Source: Tepidiformaceae bacterium
GTDB taxonomy: Bacteria; Chloroflexota; Dehalococcoidia; Tepidiformales; Tepidiformaceae
Direction: 5' to 3'
Length of the DNA: 64,000 nt
Assembly (NCBI GenBank): GCA_958295975.1
Contig: OY282446.1
Location: 186,001-250,000 of the forward strand
The notes beneath the pieces were generated by a model. That model was given only the letters and a program-made list of their open reading frames with translations. It was not told the origin of the DNA and did not search any database. This document shows positions 25,819-37,286 of this stretch, in pieces. Position 1 is the first letter of the stretch; every line of letters begins with the position of its first letter. The translations under genes and the position numbers were made by a program.

Positions 25819-27228
25819 ATGGGCGGCGCGCGCCGGGATGGCGTGGCGCGCCAGGATGGCGGTGTGTCCTCGCTTCGCGCCCTCCCCGGCGTCGAGACCG
25901 TGCTCGCCGAGCTGCGCGGCGGCGGGCATCCGCACGCGCTGGCGCTGGAGGCGGCGCGCACGGCCATCGCGCGCGCCCGCGAGGCCGTGCGCAATGGCGG
26001 GCCCGCGCCCCCGACGGCGGCCATCGCGGCGGAGGCGCAGGCGATCCTGCGGCGGCTCGCGCGCCCCTCGCTGGGCCGCGCCGTGAACGCCACGGGCGTC
26101 ATCCTGCAGACGAACCTGGGGCGCGCGCCCCTCGGCGAGCGCGCCATCGCGGCCATGACCGAGGCCGCGCGCGGCTATTCCAACCTCGAATTCGACCTGG
26201 CGGAGGGGACGCGCGGCTCGCGCCACGAGCACGTGCGCGACCTCGTCCGCCGCGTCACGGGCGCGGAGGACGGGCTCGCGGTGAACAACAACGCCGCCGC
26301 CCTGCTGATGGCGCTGCAGGTGTTCGCGCGCGGGCGCGAGGTGATCGTCTCGCGCGGCGAGGCGGTGGAGATCGGCGGGCGCTTCCGCATCCCCGACGTG
26401 CTGCGCGAAAGCGGCGCGCGGCTGGTCGAGGTGGGCACGACCAACCGCACCTACGCCGCCGACTACGCCGCCGCGCTGGGCGACGAGACCGCCGCCATCC
26501 TGCGCGTGCACCGCTCGAACTTCGAGGTGACGGGCTTCACGGCGCGGCCCGAGGCGTCCGAGCTGGCGGCGCTGGCGCACGCGCGGGGCGCGCTCCTGCT
26601 CGACGACCTCGGCAGCGGCTGCCTCGTGGAAACCGTCGACTACGGCATCCCCCACGAGCCCACCGTGGGGGAGAGCCTGCGCGCGGGCGCGGACCTCGTG
26701 CTGTTCAGCGGGGACAAGCTGCTGGGCGGGCCGCAGTGCGGCGTCATCGCCGGGCGGGAGGCGCTCGTGGCCGAACTGCGGCGGCATCCGCTGGCGCGCG
26801 CCCTGCGCGTGGACAAGCTCACCATCGCCGCCCTCAACGCCACCCTCGCCGCCTACCTCGCGGGCGCGGAACGCGAGGAGATCCCCGTCTGGCGCATGTT
26901 GGCGCTGGACGAACCGCAGCTGCGCCCGCGGGCGGAGGCCTGGGCGCGGGCGGCGGGCGGGCGCGGGCGCGTGGTCGAATCGCGCTCCGTGGTCGGCGGG
27001 GGCGCGGCGCCGGGCGCGGGACGGCCCACGTGGTGCGCGGCCCTGCGCGCCGAACGCGGGGCGGAGCGGCTGACGCGCGCCCTGCGCGGGGCCGACCCGC
27101 CCATCGTCGCGCGCGTGGAGGACGGCGAGACGCTGCTCGACCCGCGCACCGTGGACGAGCGCGACGACGCCCACGTGGCCGCCGCCATCGCCGCCCTCAC
27201 GGCGCCGGACGCGGGCGGGCGCCCGTGA
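25819..27228 (+). CDS. selA: L-seryl-tRNA(Sec) selenium transferase
   Basis: About 469 residues (454 from the alternative GTG at 25864, which has AGGA 7 nt upstream). SelA converts seryl-tRNA(Sec) to selenocysteinyl-tRNA(Sec) with PLP and selenophosphate. Signatures are RAVNATGVILQTNLGRAPL, VNNNAAALLMAL, LLDDLGSGCL and the Schiff-base lysine in LFSGDKLLGGPQCG. Its presence implies that the organism encodes selenocysteine, although selB, selD and tRNA-Sec are not in the window. The stop overlaps the rex start (GTGA), a coupling to a redox regulator. Confidence 0.93.
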   Translation: MGGARRDGVARQDGGVSSLRALPGVETVLAELRGGGHPHALALEAARTAIARAREAVRNGGPAPPTAAIAAEAQAILRRLARPSLGRAVNATGVILQTNLGRAPLGERAIAAMTEAARGYSNLEFDLAEGTRGSRHEHVRDLVRRVTGAEDGLAVNNNAAALLMALQVFARGREVIVSRGEAVEIGGRFRIPDVLRESGARLVEVGTTNRTYAADYAAALGDETAAILRVHRSNFEVTGFTARPEASELAALAHARGALLLDDLGSGCLVETVDYGIPHEPTVGESLRAGADLVLFSGDKLLGGPQCGVIAGREALVAELRRHPLARALRVDKLTIAALNATLAAYLAGAEREEIPVWRMLALDEPQLRPRAEAWARAAGGRGRVVESRSVVGGGAAPGAGRPTWCAALRAERGAERLTRALRGADPPIVARVEDGETLLDPRTVDERDDAHVAAAIAALTAPDAGGRP

Positions 27229-27860
27229 GCGACGACATCCCCGAGGTCGTGGTCAACCGCCTGCCGCTCTACGCGCGGGCGCTCACGCGGCTCGCCGCCG
27301 CCGGGGAGCGGGTGGTCAGCTCGCAGCGGCTGGGCGGAGAGCTGGAGGTGACGCCCGCGCAGATTCGCAAGGACCTCAGCTACTTCGGGCGCTTCGGCAC
27401 GCAGGGGCGCGGCTACGACGTGGACGGGCTGCTGGAGCGGCTGCGCGCCATCCTCGGGCTGGACCGGCGCTGGCGCGTGTGCGTGGTCGGCGTCGGGCGG
27501 CTGGGGCAGGCGGTGCTCGAATACGAGGGCTTCGCGCGGCAGGGGTTCCACATGACCGCCGCCTTCGACGCCAGCGCCGCAGTGGCGGGACGCACCATCC
27601 GCGGCGTGGCGGTGCGCGCCATGGACGAGCTGGAGGCCAGCCTCGCACGGGAACCCGTCGACATCGCCGTCGTGACCGTGCCCGCCGCCGCCGCCCAGGA
27701 GGTGGTGGACCGGCTCGCGGCGGGCGGCGTGCGCGCCATCCTCAACTACGCGCCCATCTCCGCGCACGCGCCGCCGGGCGTCGTCGTCCGCCAGATCGAC
27801 CCCGTCGTCACGATGCAGGCCATGACCTACCACCTGAAGGCGCCGGACGGGGATCGCTAG
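27225..27860 (+). CDS. rex: Redox-sensing transcriptional repressor Rex
   Basis: A 211-residue dimeric repressor sensing the NADH/NAD+ ratio. The N-terminal winged helix (SQRLGGELEVTPAQIRKDLS, YFGRFGTQGRGYDV) is followed by a Rossmann domain with VVGVGRLGQAVLEYEGF and the C-terminal swapped helix with YHLK. All parts typical of the family are present. It is translated from a GTG overlapping selA. Its 3' end overlaps the convergent kinase gene by 4 nt. Regulated operons usually include respiratory or fermentative genes; none with a clear Rex site was found here. Confidence 0.95.
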   Translation: MSDDIPEVVVNRLPLYARALTRLAAAGERVVSSQRLGGELEVTPAQIRKDLSYFGRFGTQGRGYDVDGLLERLRAILGLDRRWRVCVVGVGRLGQAVLEYEGFARQGFHMTAAFDASAAVAGRTIRGVAVRAMDELEASLAREPVDIAVVTVPAAAAQEVVDRLAAGGVRAILNYAPISAHAPPGVVVRQIDPVVTMQAMTYHLKAPDGDR

Positions 27861-28414
27861 CGCTCCGGCGGCAGCGCCTCCGCCAGCCAGCGCGCGACGG
27901 CGGCGGGCGAGCGCAGCCGCACGAACCCCGCCCGCTGGCGCGGATCGGCCATGTGCGCGGCGTAGGCGCGACGGCGGCGGCGGTGGCTCGTCAGCGTCCA
28001 CCAGACGAGCGAGCGGTCCCAGGGCAGGAGGTGCACCCAGAAGCGCTCGCGGTTGACGCCCCAGAGCAGCTCGCGCTCGCGCCAGCGCCGCCACGAGCGC
28101 GCGAAGGTGCGCGGCAGCGTGACGCGCAGGGGCAGGTCGAGCCACACCACCGTGTCCGCCGCCGCGAAGGTGAGGTCGCCGAGGGAGCTGAGGTAGTTGC
28201 CGTCCACCACCCAGCCGGGCTCGGCCAGTGCCTCGCGTACGCGCCGCCGCAGTTCGTCGCGGGGAACCTCGGTCCAGCCCGGGGCCCAGTTGAGCGCGTC
28301 GATCTCGACGTGGCGCAGGCCGAGGCGCGCGGCGATGGCCGCGGCCAGCGTGGTCTTGCCGGAACAGCTGTCGCCCACGACGCGCACGTTGGGGCCGATG
28401 GCGGGGCGCGTCAT
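27857..28414 (-). CDS. P-loop nucleoside/nucleotide kinase-like protein
   Basis: A 185-residue protein with Walker A GDSCSGKTTLAAAIA near the N-terminus and a following HVEIDALNWAPGW, the pattern of adenylate-kinase-like 'topology modulation' proteins. The lid region is rich in Arg and Trp (ARSWRRWRERELLWG, RSLVWWTL). The substrate is unknown. The ATG shares one base with the mreB stop (TGATG), so it is the last gene of the atp-murA-mreB strand. Confidence 0.8.
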   Translation of the reverse strand: MTRPAIGPNVRVVGDSCSGKTTLAAAIAARLGLRHVEIDALNWAPGWTEVPRDELRRRVREALAEPGWVVDGNYLSSLGDLTFAAADTVVWLDLPLRVTLPRTFARSWRRWRERELLWGVNRERFWVHLLPWDRSLVWWTLTSHRRRRRAYAAHMADPRQRAGFVRLRSPAAVARWLAEALPPER

Positions 28415-29475
28415 CAGCGTTCGGGCTGGGGGAAGAGGCCCACGAGCTGCTCCTCTTCGGTGGGCAGGCTGCGCTCGATGATCTCGAGGTGGTCGAGGGC
28501 GATGGCCGCGCCGATGGCGACGCATTCGAGAGGACCGTCGGCCACGTAGCAGGGCACGCCCGTCTCCTGCGTGAGCAGCTGGTCGAAGTGGCGCAGGAGG
28601 GCGCCGCCGCCGGTGAGCACGATGCCGCGGTCGATCACGTCGGCGGCCAGCTCGGGGGGCGTGCGCTCCAGCACGCCGCGCACGGCCAGGATGATCTGGC
28701 CGAGCGCGTCCTGGATGGCCTGCGCGATCTCGTCGCTCCCGACCGTGATCGTGCGGGGCAGGCCGTTAATCTGGTCGCGCCCGCGCACCTGCGTGTCCAG
28801 GCCCTCGCCGAGGGGGATGGCGGAGCCGATGGCGATCTTGATCTCCTCCGCCGTGCGCTCGCCGATGATGAGGTTGTGGCGGCGGCGCACGAACGACTGG
28901 ATGGCCTCGTCGATGCGGTCCCCGGCGACGCGCACGGATTCGCTCGCGACGATGCCGTAGAGGGAGATGATGGCGGCCTCCGTGCGCCCCCCGCCGATGT
29001 TCACGATCATGTTGCCGCGGGGCGTGCCCACGGGCACGCTCGCGCCCAGGGCGGCGGCCAGCGGTTCGGGCACGAGGTGGGCGGGGCGGCGCGCCCCCGC
29101 CTGCTCCGCCGCGTCGCGCACGGCGCGCTGCTCCACGCTGGTGATGCCCACGGGCACGGTCACCATGATCTCGGGGCGCACGAGGCTGAAGCGCCCCGCG
29201 ATGAAGCCGATGAAGTAGCGCAGCATCGCCTCCGTCGTGAGGTAGTCGGCGATGACGCCCTCGCGCATGGGGCGGATGATGCTGAGCGCGCCGGGCGCGC
29301 GCCCCTGCATCGTGCGCGCCTCCGCGCCCACGGCCACGAGCGCGTTGTCGCGGTTGTGGCGCGCGACGACTGACGGCTCGTTCACCACGATGCCCTGTCC
29401 CTGCACGAACACGAGGATGTTGGCCGTGCCCAGATCGATGCCCGCGCGCGTGCCCGAGAGGAAGCCGAAGGGCAT
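28414..29475 (-). CDS. mreB: Rod-shape determining protein MreB
   Basis: A 353-residue bacterial actin that polymerises under the membrane and directs lateral wall synthesis. Phosphate-1 loop GIDLGTANILVF, TVPVGITSVEQRAV, the phosphate-2 region NMIVNIGGGRTEAAIISLYG and the adenosine loop VLTGGGALLRHFDQLL are all present. Length is a little above the usual 330-345. murA lies 3 nt upstream. The murA-mreB order after the ATP synthase genes recalls the murAA-mbl arrangement of Bacillus. Confidence 0.95.
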   Translation of the reverse strand: MPFGFLSGTRAGIDLGTANILVFVQGQGIVVNEPSVVARHNRDNALVAVGAEARTMQGRAPGALSIIRPMREGVIADYLTTEAMLRYFIGFIAGRFSLVRPEIMVTVPVGITSVEQRAVRDAAEQAGARRPAHLVPEPLAAALGASVPVGTPRGNMIVNIGGGRTEAAIISLYGIVASESVRVAGDRIDEAIQSFVRRRHNLIIGERTAEEIKIAIGSAIPLGEGLDTQVRGRDQINGLPRTITVGSDEIAQAIQDALGQIILAVRGVLERTPPELAADVIDRGIVLTGGGALLRHFDQLLTQETGVPCYVADGPLECVAIGAAIALDHLEIIERSLPTEEEQLVGLFPQPER

Positions 29476-29478
29476 GGC

Positions 29479-30750
29479 CTAGGCCCGCTCGATCTCGACG
29501 CCGAGCGCGCCCAGCTTGCCGTCCAGCCGCTCGTACTTGCGGTCGAGGTGGAACACGTCGTCGATCACGGTGGTGCCGGCGGCGCGCAGGGCGGCCAGCA
29601 GCACGGCGGCGCCCGCGCGCACGTCGAGCGCGCGCAGATGCGCGCCGTGCAGGGGCGCGGGCCCGCTGACGATGGCGGAGGCGCCCATGCTCACGATCTC
29701 GGCCCCCATCTTGCGCAGCTCGCCCACGTACAACATGCGGTTGTCGAACACGCGCTCATGGATGACGGAGACGCCCTCGGCCTGCGTGAGCAGCGCCGCC
29801 AGGGGGGCATGCAGGTCGGTGGCGAGCCCCGGATAGGGCAGCGCCTGGAAGCTCACGGGGGCGAGGCGCTCGCCGGCGGCCACGCGCATGGCGTCCGCGC
29901 TCGCCTCCACCGTGGCCCCGCAGGCGCGCAGCTTGCTCACGAGCGCGTCCACGACGGAGACCGGGGCGTCCTCGATCTCCACGTCCCCGCCGCTGATGGC
30001 GGCGGCCACGGCGAAGGTGCCCGCCTCGATGCGGTCCGGCGGCAGGCGGAAGGTCGCGCCGTGCAGACGCTCCTCGCCGCGCACGGTCACCATCTGCGTG
30101 CCCGCGCCCTCGACGCACGCGCCCATGGCATTGAGCAGCTGCGCCAGCGCCTGCACCTCCGGCTCGGTGGCGGCGTTGACGATGGTGGTCTCGCCGCGGG
30201 CCAGCGCCGCCGCCATCATGATGTTCTGCGTGCCGGAGACGGAGGGGTAGTCGACGAACACGCGCGCGCCGGTGAGGCCGCCGGGGGCGCGCGCCTGCCA
30301 GAACTCGCCCGCGCGGGCGATGACCGCGCCCATGGCCTCGAAGCCGAAGAGGTGCGCGTCGATGGGGCGCTGGCCGATCACGTCGCCGCCGGGCGGCGGC
30401 AGGGAGGCGAAGCCGTGGCGCGCGATCAGCGGTCCCATCACCTGGAAGGAGGCGCGGTTCTCCGTGATCAGCTCGACCGGCGCCTCCAGCACGTTCACGC
30501 CGCCGCCGTTGACGGCGACGCGATCGGGCGCGGGCCGCTCCACGCGCGCGCCCAGCGCCGTCAGCAGCTCGGCAAGCGAGTCGATGTCGGAGACGTCGGG
30601 CACGTTGTCGAGCACGACGGTCTCGTCGCTCAGGAGGCAGGCGCACATGGCCGCCAGCGCCGCGTTCGCCGAGCCGGAGACGCGCACGCGCCCGCGCAGC
30701 ACCGCGCCGCCGCGCACCCGATACTGGCCGTTGGCGCGTCGGGAAGCCAT
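29479..30750 (-). CDS. murA: UDP-N-acetylglucosamine 1-carboxyvinyltransferase (MurA) with altered active site
   Basis: A 423-residue EPSP-synthase-like protein for the first committed step of peptidoglycan synthesis, enolpyruvyl transfer to UDP-GlcNAc. Conserved are N29, R99 (NRAS), R128 and H133 in the GQRPIDAHL loop, the TD pair in PGLATDLHA, and the DNRMLYVGEL region. Two key residues differ from E. coli MurA: the K22 position is A28 in SGSANAAL, and the C115 position is D123 in PPGGDVIGQRP. C-to-D is known from natural fosfomycin-insensitive MurAs; loss of K22 is not usual. A possible -10 (CATACT) lies 7 nt before the ATG, apart from atpC. Confidence 0.9.
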   Translation of the reverse strand: MASRRANGQYRVRGGAVLRGRVRVSGSANAALAAMCACLLSDETVVLDNVPDVSDIDSLAELLTALGARVERPAPDRVAVNGGGVNVLEAPVELITENRASFQVMGPLIARHGFASLPPPGGDVIGQRPIDAHLFGFEAMGAVIARAGEFWQARAPGGLTGARVFVDYPSVSGTQNIMMAAALARGETTIVNAATEPEVQALAQLLNAMGACVEGAGTQMVTVRGEERLHGATFRLPPDRIEAGTFAVAAAISGGDVEIEDAPVSVVDALVSKLRACGATVEASADAMRVAAGERLAPVSFQALPYPGLATDLHAPLAALLTQAEGVSVIHERVFDNRMLYVGELRKMGAEIVSMGASAIVSGPAPLHGAHLRALDVRAGAAVLLAALRAAGTTVIDDVFHLDRKYERLDGKLGALGVEIERA

Positions 30751-30757
30751 GCCCGCC

Positions 30758-30763
30758 AGTATG
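30758..30763 (-). promoter_or_regulatory. Putative -10 box (CATACT) of murA
   Basis: Minus-strand CATACT 7 nt before the murA ATG, in the 56-bp gap after atpC. It would allow murA-mreB to be expressed apart from the ATP synthase genes. Confidence 0.35.
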
Positions 30764-30806
30764 GGGAGCGGCGGGGGCGCCCGCAATCGCCGGGGGCGCG
30801 GCCCCG

Positions 30807-31261
30807 TTAGCCGCCGACGGGGCGGGGAGCGCCCGTGGCCGCGCGGCGGCGGCGGCGTTCGGCCACGCGCAGGCGCAGGAGCGCGCGCTGCATGGCCGCC
30901 CGCGCGCGCGCGAGGTCGGTGTCGCCCATGTCCGGCTCGTGGCCCTCGCGCAGGCGCGCCTCGGCCCGCTGGCGGGCCTGCTCGGCGCGGTCCACGTCGA
31001 TCTCGTCGGCGGCCTCGGCGGCGTCGGCGAGCACGGTCACGCGGTTGTCGCGCACCTCGAGGAAGCCGCGCTCGATGGCGAAGACGGATTCCTCCGCGCC
31101 GCGCCGGAAGACGAGCTCGCCGTACTCCAGCGTGGTCATGAGGGGCGCGTGGCGGGGCAGGATGGCGAGCTGGCCCTCGCTGCCGGGCGCGATCAGCACG
31201 TCGACCGCCTCCTCGGTGCGGACGACGCGCTCGGCCGTGACGATCTCGACGGAGAGGGGCA

Positions 31262-31262
<1 letters not shown>
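30807..31262 (-). CDS. atpC: F1Fo ATP synthase epsilon subunit
   Basis: A 151-residue central-stalk subunit. The N-terminal beta-sandwich is clear (SVEIVTAERVVRTEEAVDVL, GSEGQLAILPRHAPLMTTL), followed by a helical C-terminal part that is longer than usual and ends in a basic run (RVAERRRRRAATG). The GTG start shares a base with the atpD stop (TAGTG). It is the last gene of the ATP synthase operon. Confidence 0.93.
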
Positions 31263-33444
<2,182 letters not shown>

Positions 33445-33452
<8 letters not shown>

Positions 33453-34326
33453 TGACGGCCTCCGCGCCGCCCACGATGTCGAGCAGCTCGGTGGTGATCT
33501 GCTCCTGGCGCGCCTTGTTGTAGGTGAGCGTCAGCTCGCGCTCGATCTCGTTGGCGTTGTCGGTGGCGTTCTTCATGGCCACCATGCGCGCGGACTGTTC
33601 GGAGGCCGCCGATTCGAGCACGGCGGCGTGCACCTGCATCTCCACGTAGCGCGGCAGCAGGCGCTCGAACACGCGCGCCGGGTCGGGCTCGAAGAGGTAC
33701 TCGCGGCGCAGCGCCTCGGCGGCCGCCTCGCTTTCCGGCGCGGGGGGCTCCACGGGCAGCAGCTGGCGCACCACGGGGCGCTGGTTCACGGTGTTCACGA
33801 ATTCGGCGAAGCCGAGGTAGACGCGATCCACCTCGCCCGCCAGGTAGTCGTCCATCGCCAGCCGCGCGATGGCGCGCGTCTCGTTGAGCGCGGGGTAGTC
33901 GCCCAGGTCGGTGAATTCGGCGGCCACGCGCACGCGCGCGCGCGTGAGGAACTCGCGCCCCTTGCGGCCCACGGCGATGGCCGCCACGGGCGCCTCCTGC
34001 CCGTTCACGAAACCGCCCGCGGCGCCGTTCAGGTTGGCGTTGAGCGCGCCGCAGAGGCCGCGGTCGGGCGTGATGTGGAGGAAGCCGACGGCCTCGACGG
34101 GGCGCTGGCGCAGGAAGGGATGCGAATCCTCTTCCTCCGCGCCGGGGGCCGCCGCCGCCAGCGAGGAGAGCACCAGCTGGAGCTTCTCGGCGTAGGGGCG
34201 GCCCTCGGTGGCGCGCTCCTGCGCGCGGCGCATCTTGGAGGCCGCCACGAGCTGGAGCGCGTTCGTGATCTTGGCCGTGCTCCGCACGGAGCCGATGCGA
34301 CGGCGCAGCTGCTGGATGGTGGGCAT
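33445..34326 (-). CDS. atpG: F1Fo ATP synthase gamma subunit
   Basis: A 293-residue rotor shaft. The N-terminal helix RRRIGSVRSTAKITNALQLV and the C-terminal helix MVAMKNATDNANEIERELTL with LTYNKARQEQITTELLDIVG are highly characteristic. The central Rossmann-like part is intact (HITPDRGLCGALNANL). It lies between atpA and the crotonase-like gene. Confidence 0.96.
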
Positions 34327-34335
34327 GGTTCACCC

Positions 34336-35838
34336 CTAGTAGGGGACGGTCTCCTTGAATTCGGCGACGGCGGCGCGCAGGTCCGCCTCCAGCTCCTCGC
34401 CCAGCTCGCGTTCGCGCGCGAGGCGCTCGCCGATCTCGGGCTTGTTGCTGGCGAGGAAGCTGACGAAGGCGGCCTCGAAGGCGGCGATGCGCTCCACGGG
34501 CACGTCGTCCAGCAGCCCCTGCGTGAGGGTGAAGATGACGGCCACCTCGGCGGCCAGGCCGAGGGGCGCGAACTGGGGCTGCTTCAGCACCTCGTTGGCG
34601 CGCAGGCCGCGCTCCAGCTGGCGCTGCGTGGCCGCGTCGAGGTCGCTCGTGCCGAACTGGGCGAAGGCCTGCAGCTCGCGGAAGAGGGCGTGGTCGAGCT
34701 TGAGCCGCCCCGCCACCGAGCGCATCGCCCGCGTCTGCGCGGCGCCGCCCACGCGGCTCACGGAGAGGCCCACGTTCAGGGCCGGGCGCAGGCCCGCGTT
34801 GAAGAGGTCCGCTTCCAGGTAGATCTGGCCGTCCGTGATGGAGATGACGTTGGTGGGGATGTAGGCGGAGACGTCGTTGGCCTGCGTCTCGATGATGGGC
34901 AGGGCCGTGAGCGAGCCGCCCGCGCGCAGTTTGGCGGCGCGCTCCAGCAGGCGGCTGTGCAGGTAGAACACGTCGCCCGGATAGGCCTCGCGGCCGGGCG
35001 GGCGGCGCAGCAGCAGCGAGATCTGGCGGTAGGCCCAGGCGTGCTTGCTGAGGTCGTCGTAGATGATGAGCGCGTCGCGCCCGCTCTCCATGATCTCCTC
35101 GCCCATGGCGCAGCCCGCGTAGGGCGCGAGGTACTGGAGGGCGGCCGATTCGGAGGCGTTGGCGGCCACGATGATGGTGTGCTCCATGGCCCCGTGCTCT
35201 TCCAGCTGGCCGAGCACCTGCGCCACCTTGCCCGCCTTCTGGCCGATGGCCACGTAGATGCAGACGAGGTCGCCGCCCTTCTGGTTGATGATGGCGTCGA
35301 GGGCGATGGCGCTCTTGCCCGTCGAGCGGTCGCCGATGATGAGCTCGCGCTGGCCGCGCCCGATGGGGATCATGGCGTCGATCGCCTTGATGCCCGTCTG
35401 CACCGGCGCGTTCACGCTCTCGCGCAGGGTGACGCCGGGCGCGATGCGCTCCACCGGGCGCGTCCTAGTGGTGCCCACCGGGCCCTTGCCGTCGATGGGA
35501 TTGCCGAGCGCATCGACCACGCGCCCGATCAGCTCGTCGCCCACCGGCGTCTCGATGATGCGGCCCGTGGCGCGCACCTCGTCGCCCTCCTTGATGCCCT
35601 CGTAGTCGCCGAGGACGACGGCGCTGACCGATTCCTCCTCGAGGTTGAGGGCGAGGCCCATGGAGCCGTTGGGGAATTCGAGCAGCTCCGAGTAGCGCGC
35701 GTTGGCGAGGCCGTGGGCGCGGGCCACGCCGTCCCCGGCCTCGATGACGACGCCCACGTCGGTGGCGACCGCGGGAGCGTCGAACTGCTCGATCTGCCCG
35801 CGGATGATGGATGCGATCTCTTCGGCGCGAACGGCCAT
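34336..35838 (-). CDS. atpA: F1Fo ATP synthase alpha subunit
   Basis: A 500-residue regulatory nucleotide-binding subunit. Walker [40 protein letters not shown] and the sequence [20 protein letters not shown] are typical. The N-terminal crown ([18 protein letters not shown]) is intact. Length is standard. Spacing to atpG is 9 nt. Confidence 0.97.
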   Translation of the reverse strand: MAVRAEEIASIIRGQIEQFDAPAVATDVGVVIEAGDGVARAHGLANARYSELLEFPNGSMGLALNLEEESVSAVVLGDYEGIKEGDEVRATGRIIETPVGDELIGRVVDALGNPIDGKGPVGTTRTRPVERIAPGVTLRESVNAPVQTGIKAIDAMIPIGRGQRELIIGDRSTGKSAIALDAIINQKGGDLVCIYVAIGQKAGKVAQVLGQLEEHGAMEHTIIVAANASESAALQYLAPYAGCAMGEEIMESGRDALIIYDDLSKHAWAYRQISLLLRRPPGREAYPGDVFYLHSRLLERAAKLRAGGSLTALPIIETQANDVSAYIPTNVISITDGQIYLEADLFNAGLRPALNVGLSVSRVGGAAQTRAMRSVAGRLKLDHALFRELQAFAQFGTSDLDAATQRQLERGLRANEVLKQPQFAPLGLAAEVAVIFTLTQGLLDDVPVERIAAFEAAFVSFLASNKPEIGERLARERELGEELEADLRAAVAEFKETVPY

Positions 35839-35872
35839 GCTCTTCCCTCGTGCTCTCCCGGTAGCGCGCGCC

Positions 35873-36409
35873 TCAGCGGGCGCCGCTCAGATCCCGGCGC
35901 AGCCGCCGCAGGCGGGTGCGCACGCTGCCGTCGATGAGACGGTCGTCGATCCGCAGGACGGCGCCGCCGATGATGGAGGCGTCGACGCGCGCGGTGGCGG
36001 TGATGCGTTTGCCCAGGGCCGCGCCGAGGCGCCGCTCGGCGTCCGCCACCTGCTCCGCGGGCAGGGGCACGGCGGTCGTGATCTCGGCCCGCGCGAGCCC
36101 CTCGTGTTCGTCGGCCAGGCGGTTGAAGGCGTTGGCGATTTCGCGCGCCTCCGCCGTGCGCCCGCGGGCGACCAGCAGTTTGGCCAGGTTGAGCGCCAGC
36201 GGCGAGACGTCGAGGACGCGCGCCACGGCCTCCTGCCGCCGGGCCACGGGCACGCGGGCGGCGGCGAACCAGGCGGCGGCGTCCGATTCGGCCAGCGCCA
36301 CGGCCACGTCGTCGAGGTCGGAGCGCCACGCGGCGATGGCGTCGCCGTCGCGGGCGATGGCGAAGGCCGCCTGCGCGTAGCGCCGCGCGGCCTGCGGATC
36401 GGCGGCCAT
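35873..36409 (-). CDS. atpH: F1Fo ATP synthase delta subunit
   Basis: A 178-residue peripheral-stalk protein joining F1 to the b subunits. The N-terminal helical bundle ([15 protein letters not shown]) and the conserved C-terminal stretch [20 protein letters not shown] support it. It starts directly after the atpF stop, with no gap. Confidence 0.93.
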   Translation of the reverse strand: MAADPQAARRYAQAAFAIARDGDAIAAWRSDLDDVAVALAESDAAAWFAAARVPVARRQEAVARVLDVSPLALNLAKLLVARGRTAEAREIANAFNRLADEHEGLARAEITTAVPLPAEQVADAERRLGAALGKRITATARVDASIIGGAVLRIDDRLIDGSVRTRLRRLRRDLSGAR

Positions 36410-36922
36410 CTAGGAGCGCTCCCCCAGCTCGGACTCGGCGAGCGTCTCCTCGATGATGCGCTGGTGGGCCTCGCCGTCGAGCGACTGGCGGATGACGCGC
36501 TCGGCGGCGGTGACGGTGATTTCGGCGAACTCGGCGCGCAGGTCGGCGATGGCGCGGTCGCGCTCCAGCTGGATCTCCTGGCGGGAGCGGTCGGCGGCGG
36601 CCTCGCGGTCGCGTTCGGCCTGCGCGCGCGCCTCCTCCTGGAGGCGCGCCGCCACCTGCTGGGCGTTGGCCACGATCTCCTGTCCCTGGCCGCGCGCCTC
36701 GTCGAGCTGGGCCTGGATGCGGGCCTGCGCATCGCTGGCCTCGGCGCGCGCCTCCTCGGCCGCGCCCAGCCCCTCGGCGATGCGCGCGCGGCGCGCGTCC
36801 AGCATGCGCAGCACGGGCTTGTAGAGGGTGAAGCGCAGGATCAGGAGCAGGACGACGAAGTTCGCCACCTGCGCGATCAGCTGCGGCAGGTTGATGCCGA
36901 GGGCCGTGAAAGCCTCGCCCAT
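36410..36922 (-). CDS. atpF: F1Fo ATP synthase b subunit
   Basis: A 170-residue peripheral-stalk subunit. One N-terminal membrane helix (LIAQVANFVVLLLILRFTLY) is followed by a long charged coiled coil (RARIAEGLGAAEEARAEASD and onward). Order between atpE and atpH is standard. Confidence 0.94.
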   Translation of the reverse strand: MGEAFTALGINLPQLIAQVANFVVLLLILRFTLYKPVLRMLDARRARIAEGLGAAEEARAEASDAQARIQAQLDEARGQGQEIVANAQQVAARLQEEARAQAERDREAAADRSRQEIQLERDRAIADLRAEFAEITVTAAERVIRQSLDGEAHQRIIEETLAESELGERS

Positions 36923-36959
36923 GTGCGCCCCCTCGCTTCCGCGACGCGCGTCCGCCCGG

Positions 36960-37286
<327 letters not shown>

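Noticed and set aside
25744-25863. Possible tRNA-Sec gene next to selA
   Set aside because: No acceptor stem, long variable arm or TCA anticodon loop was found in the gap.
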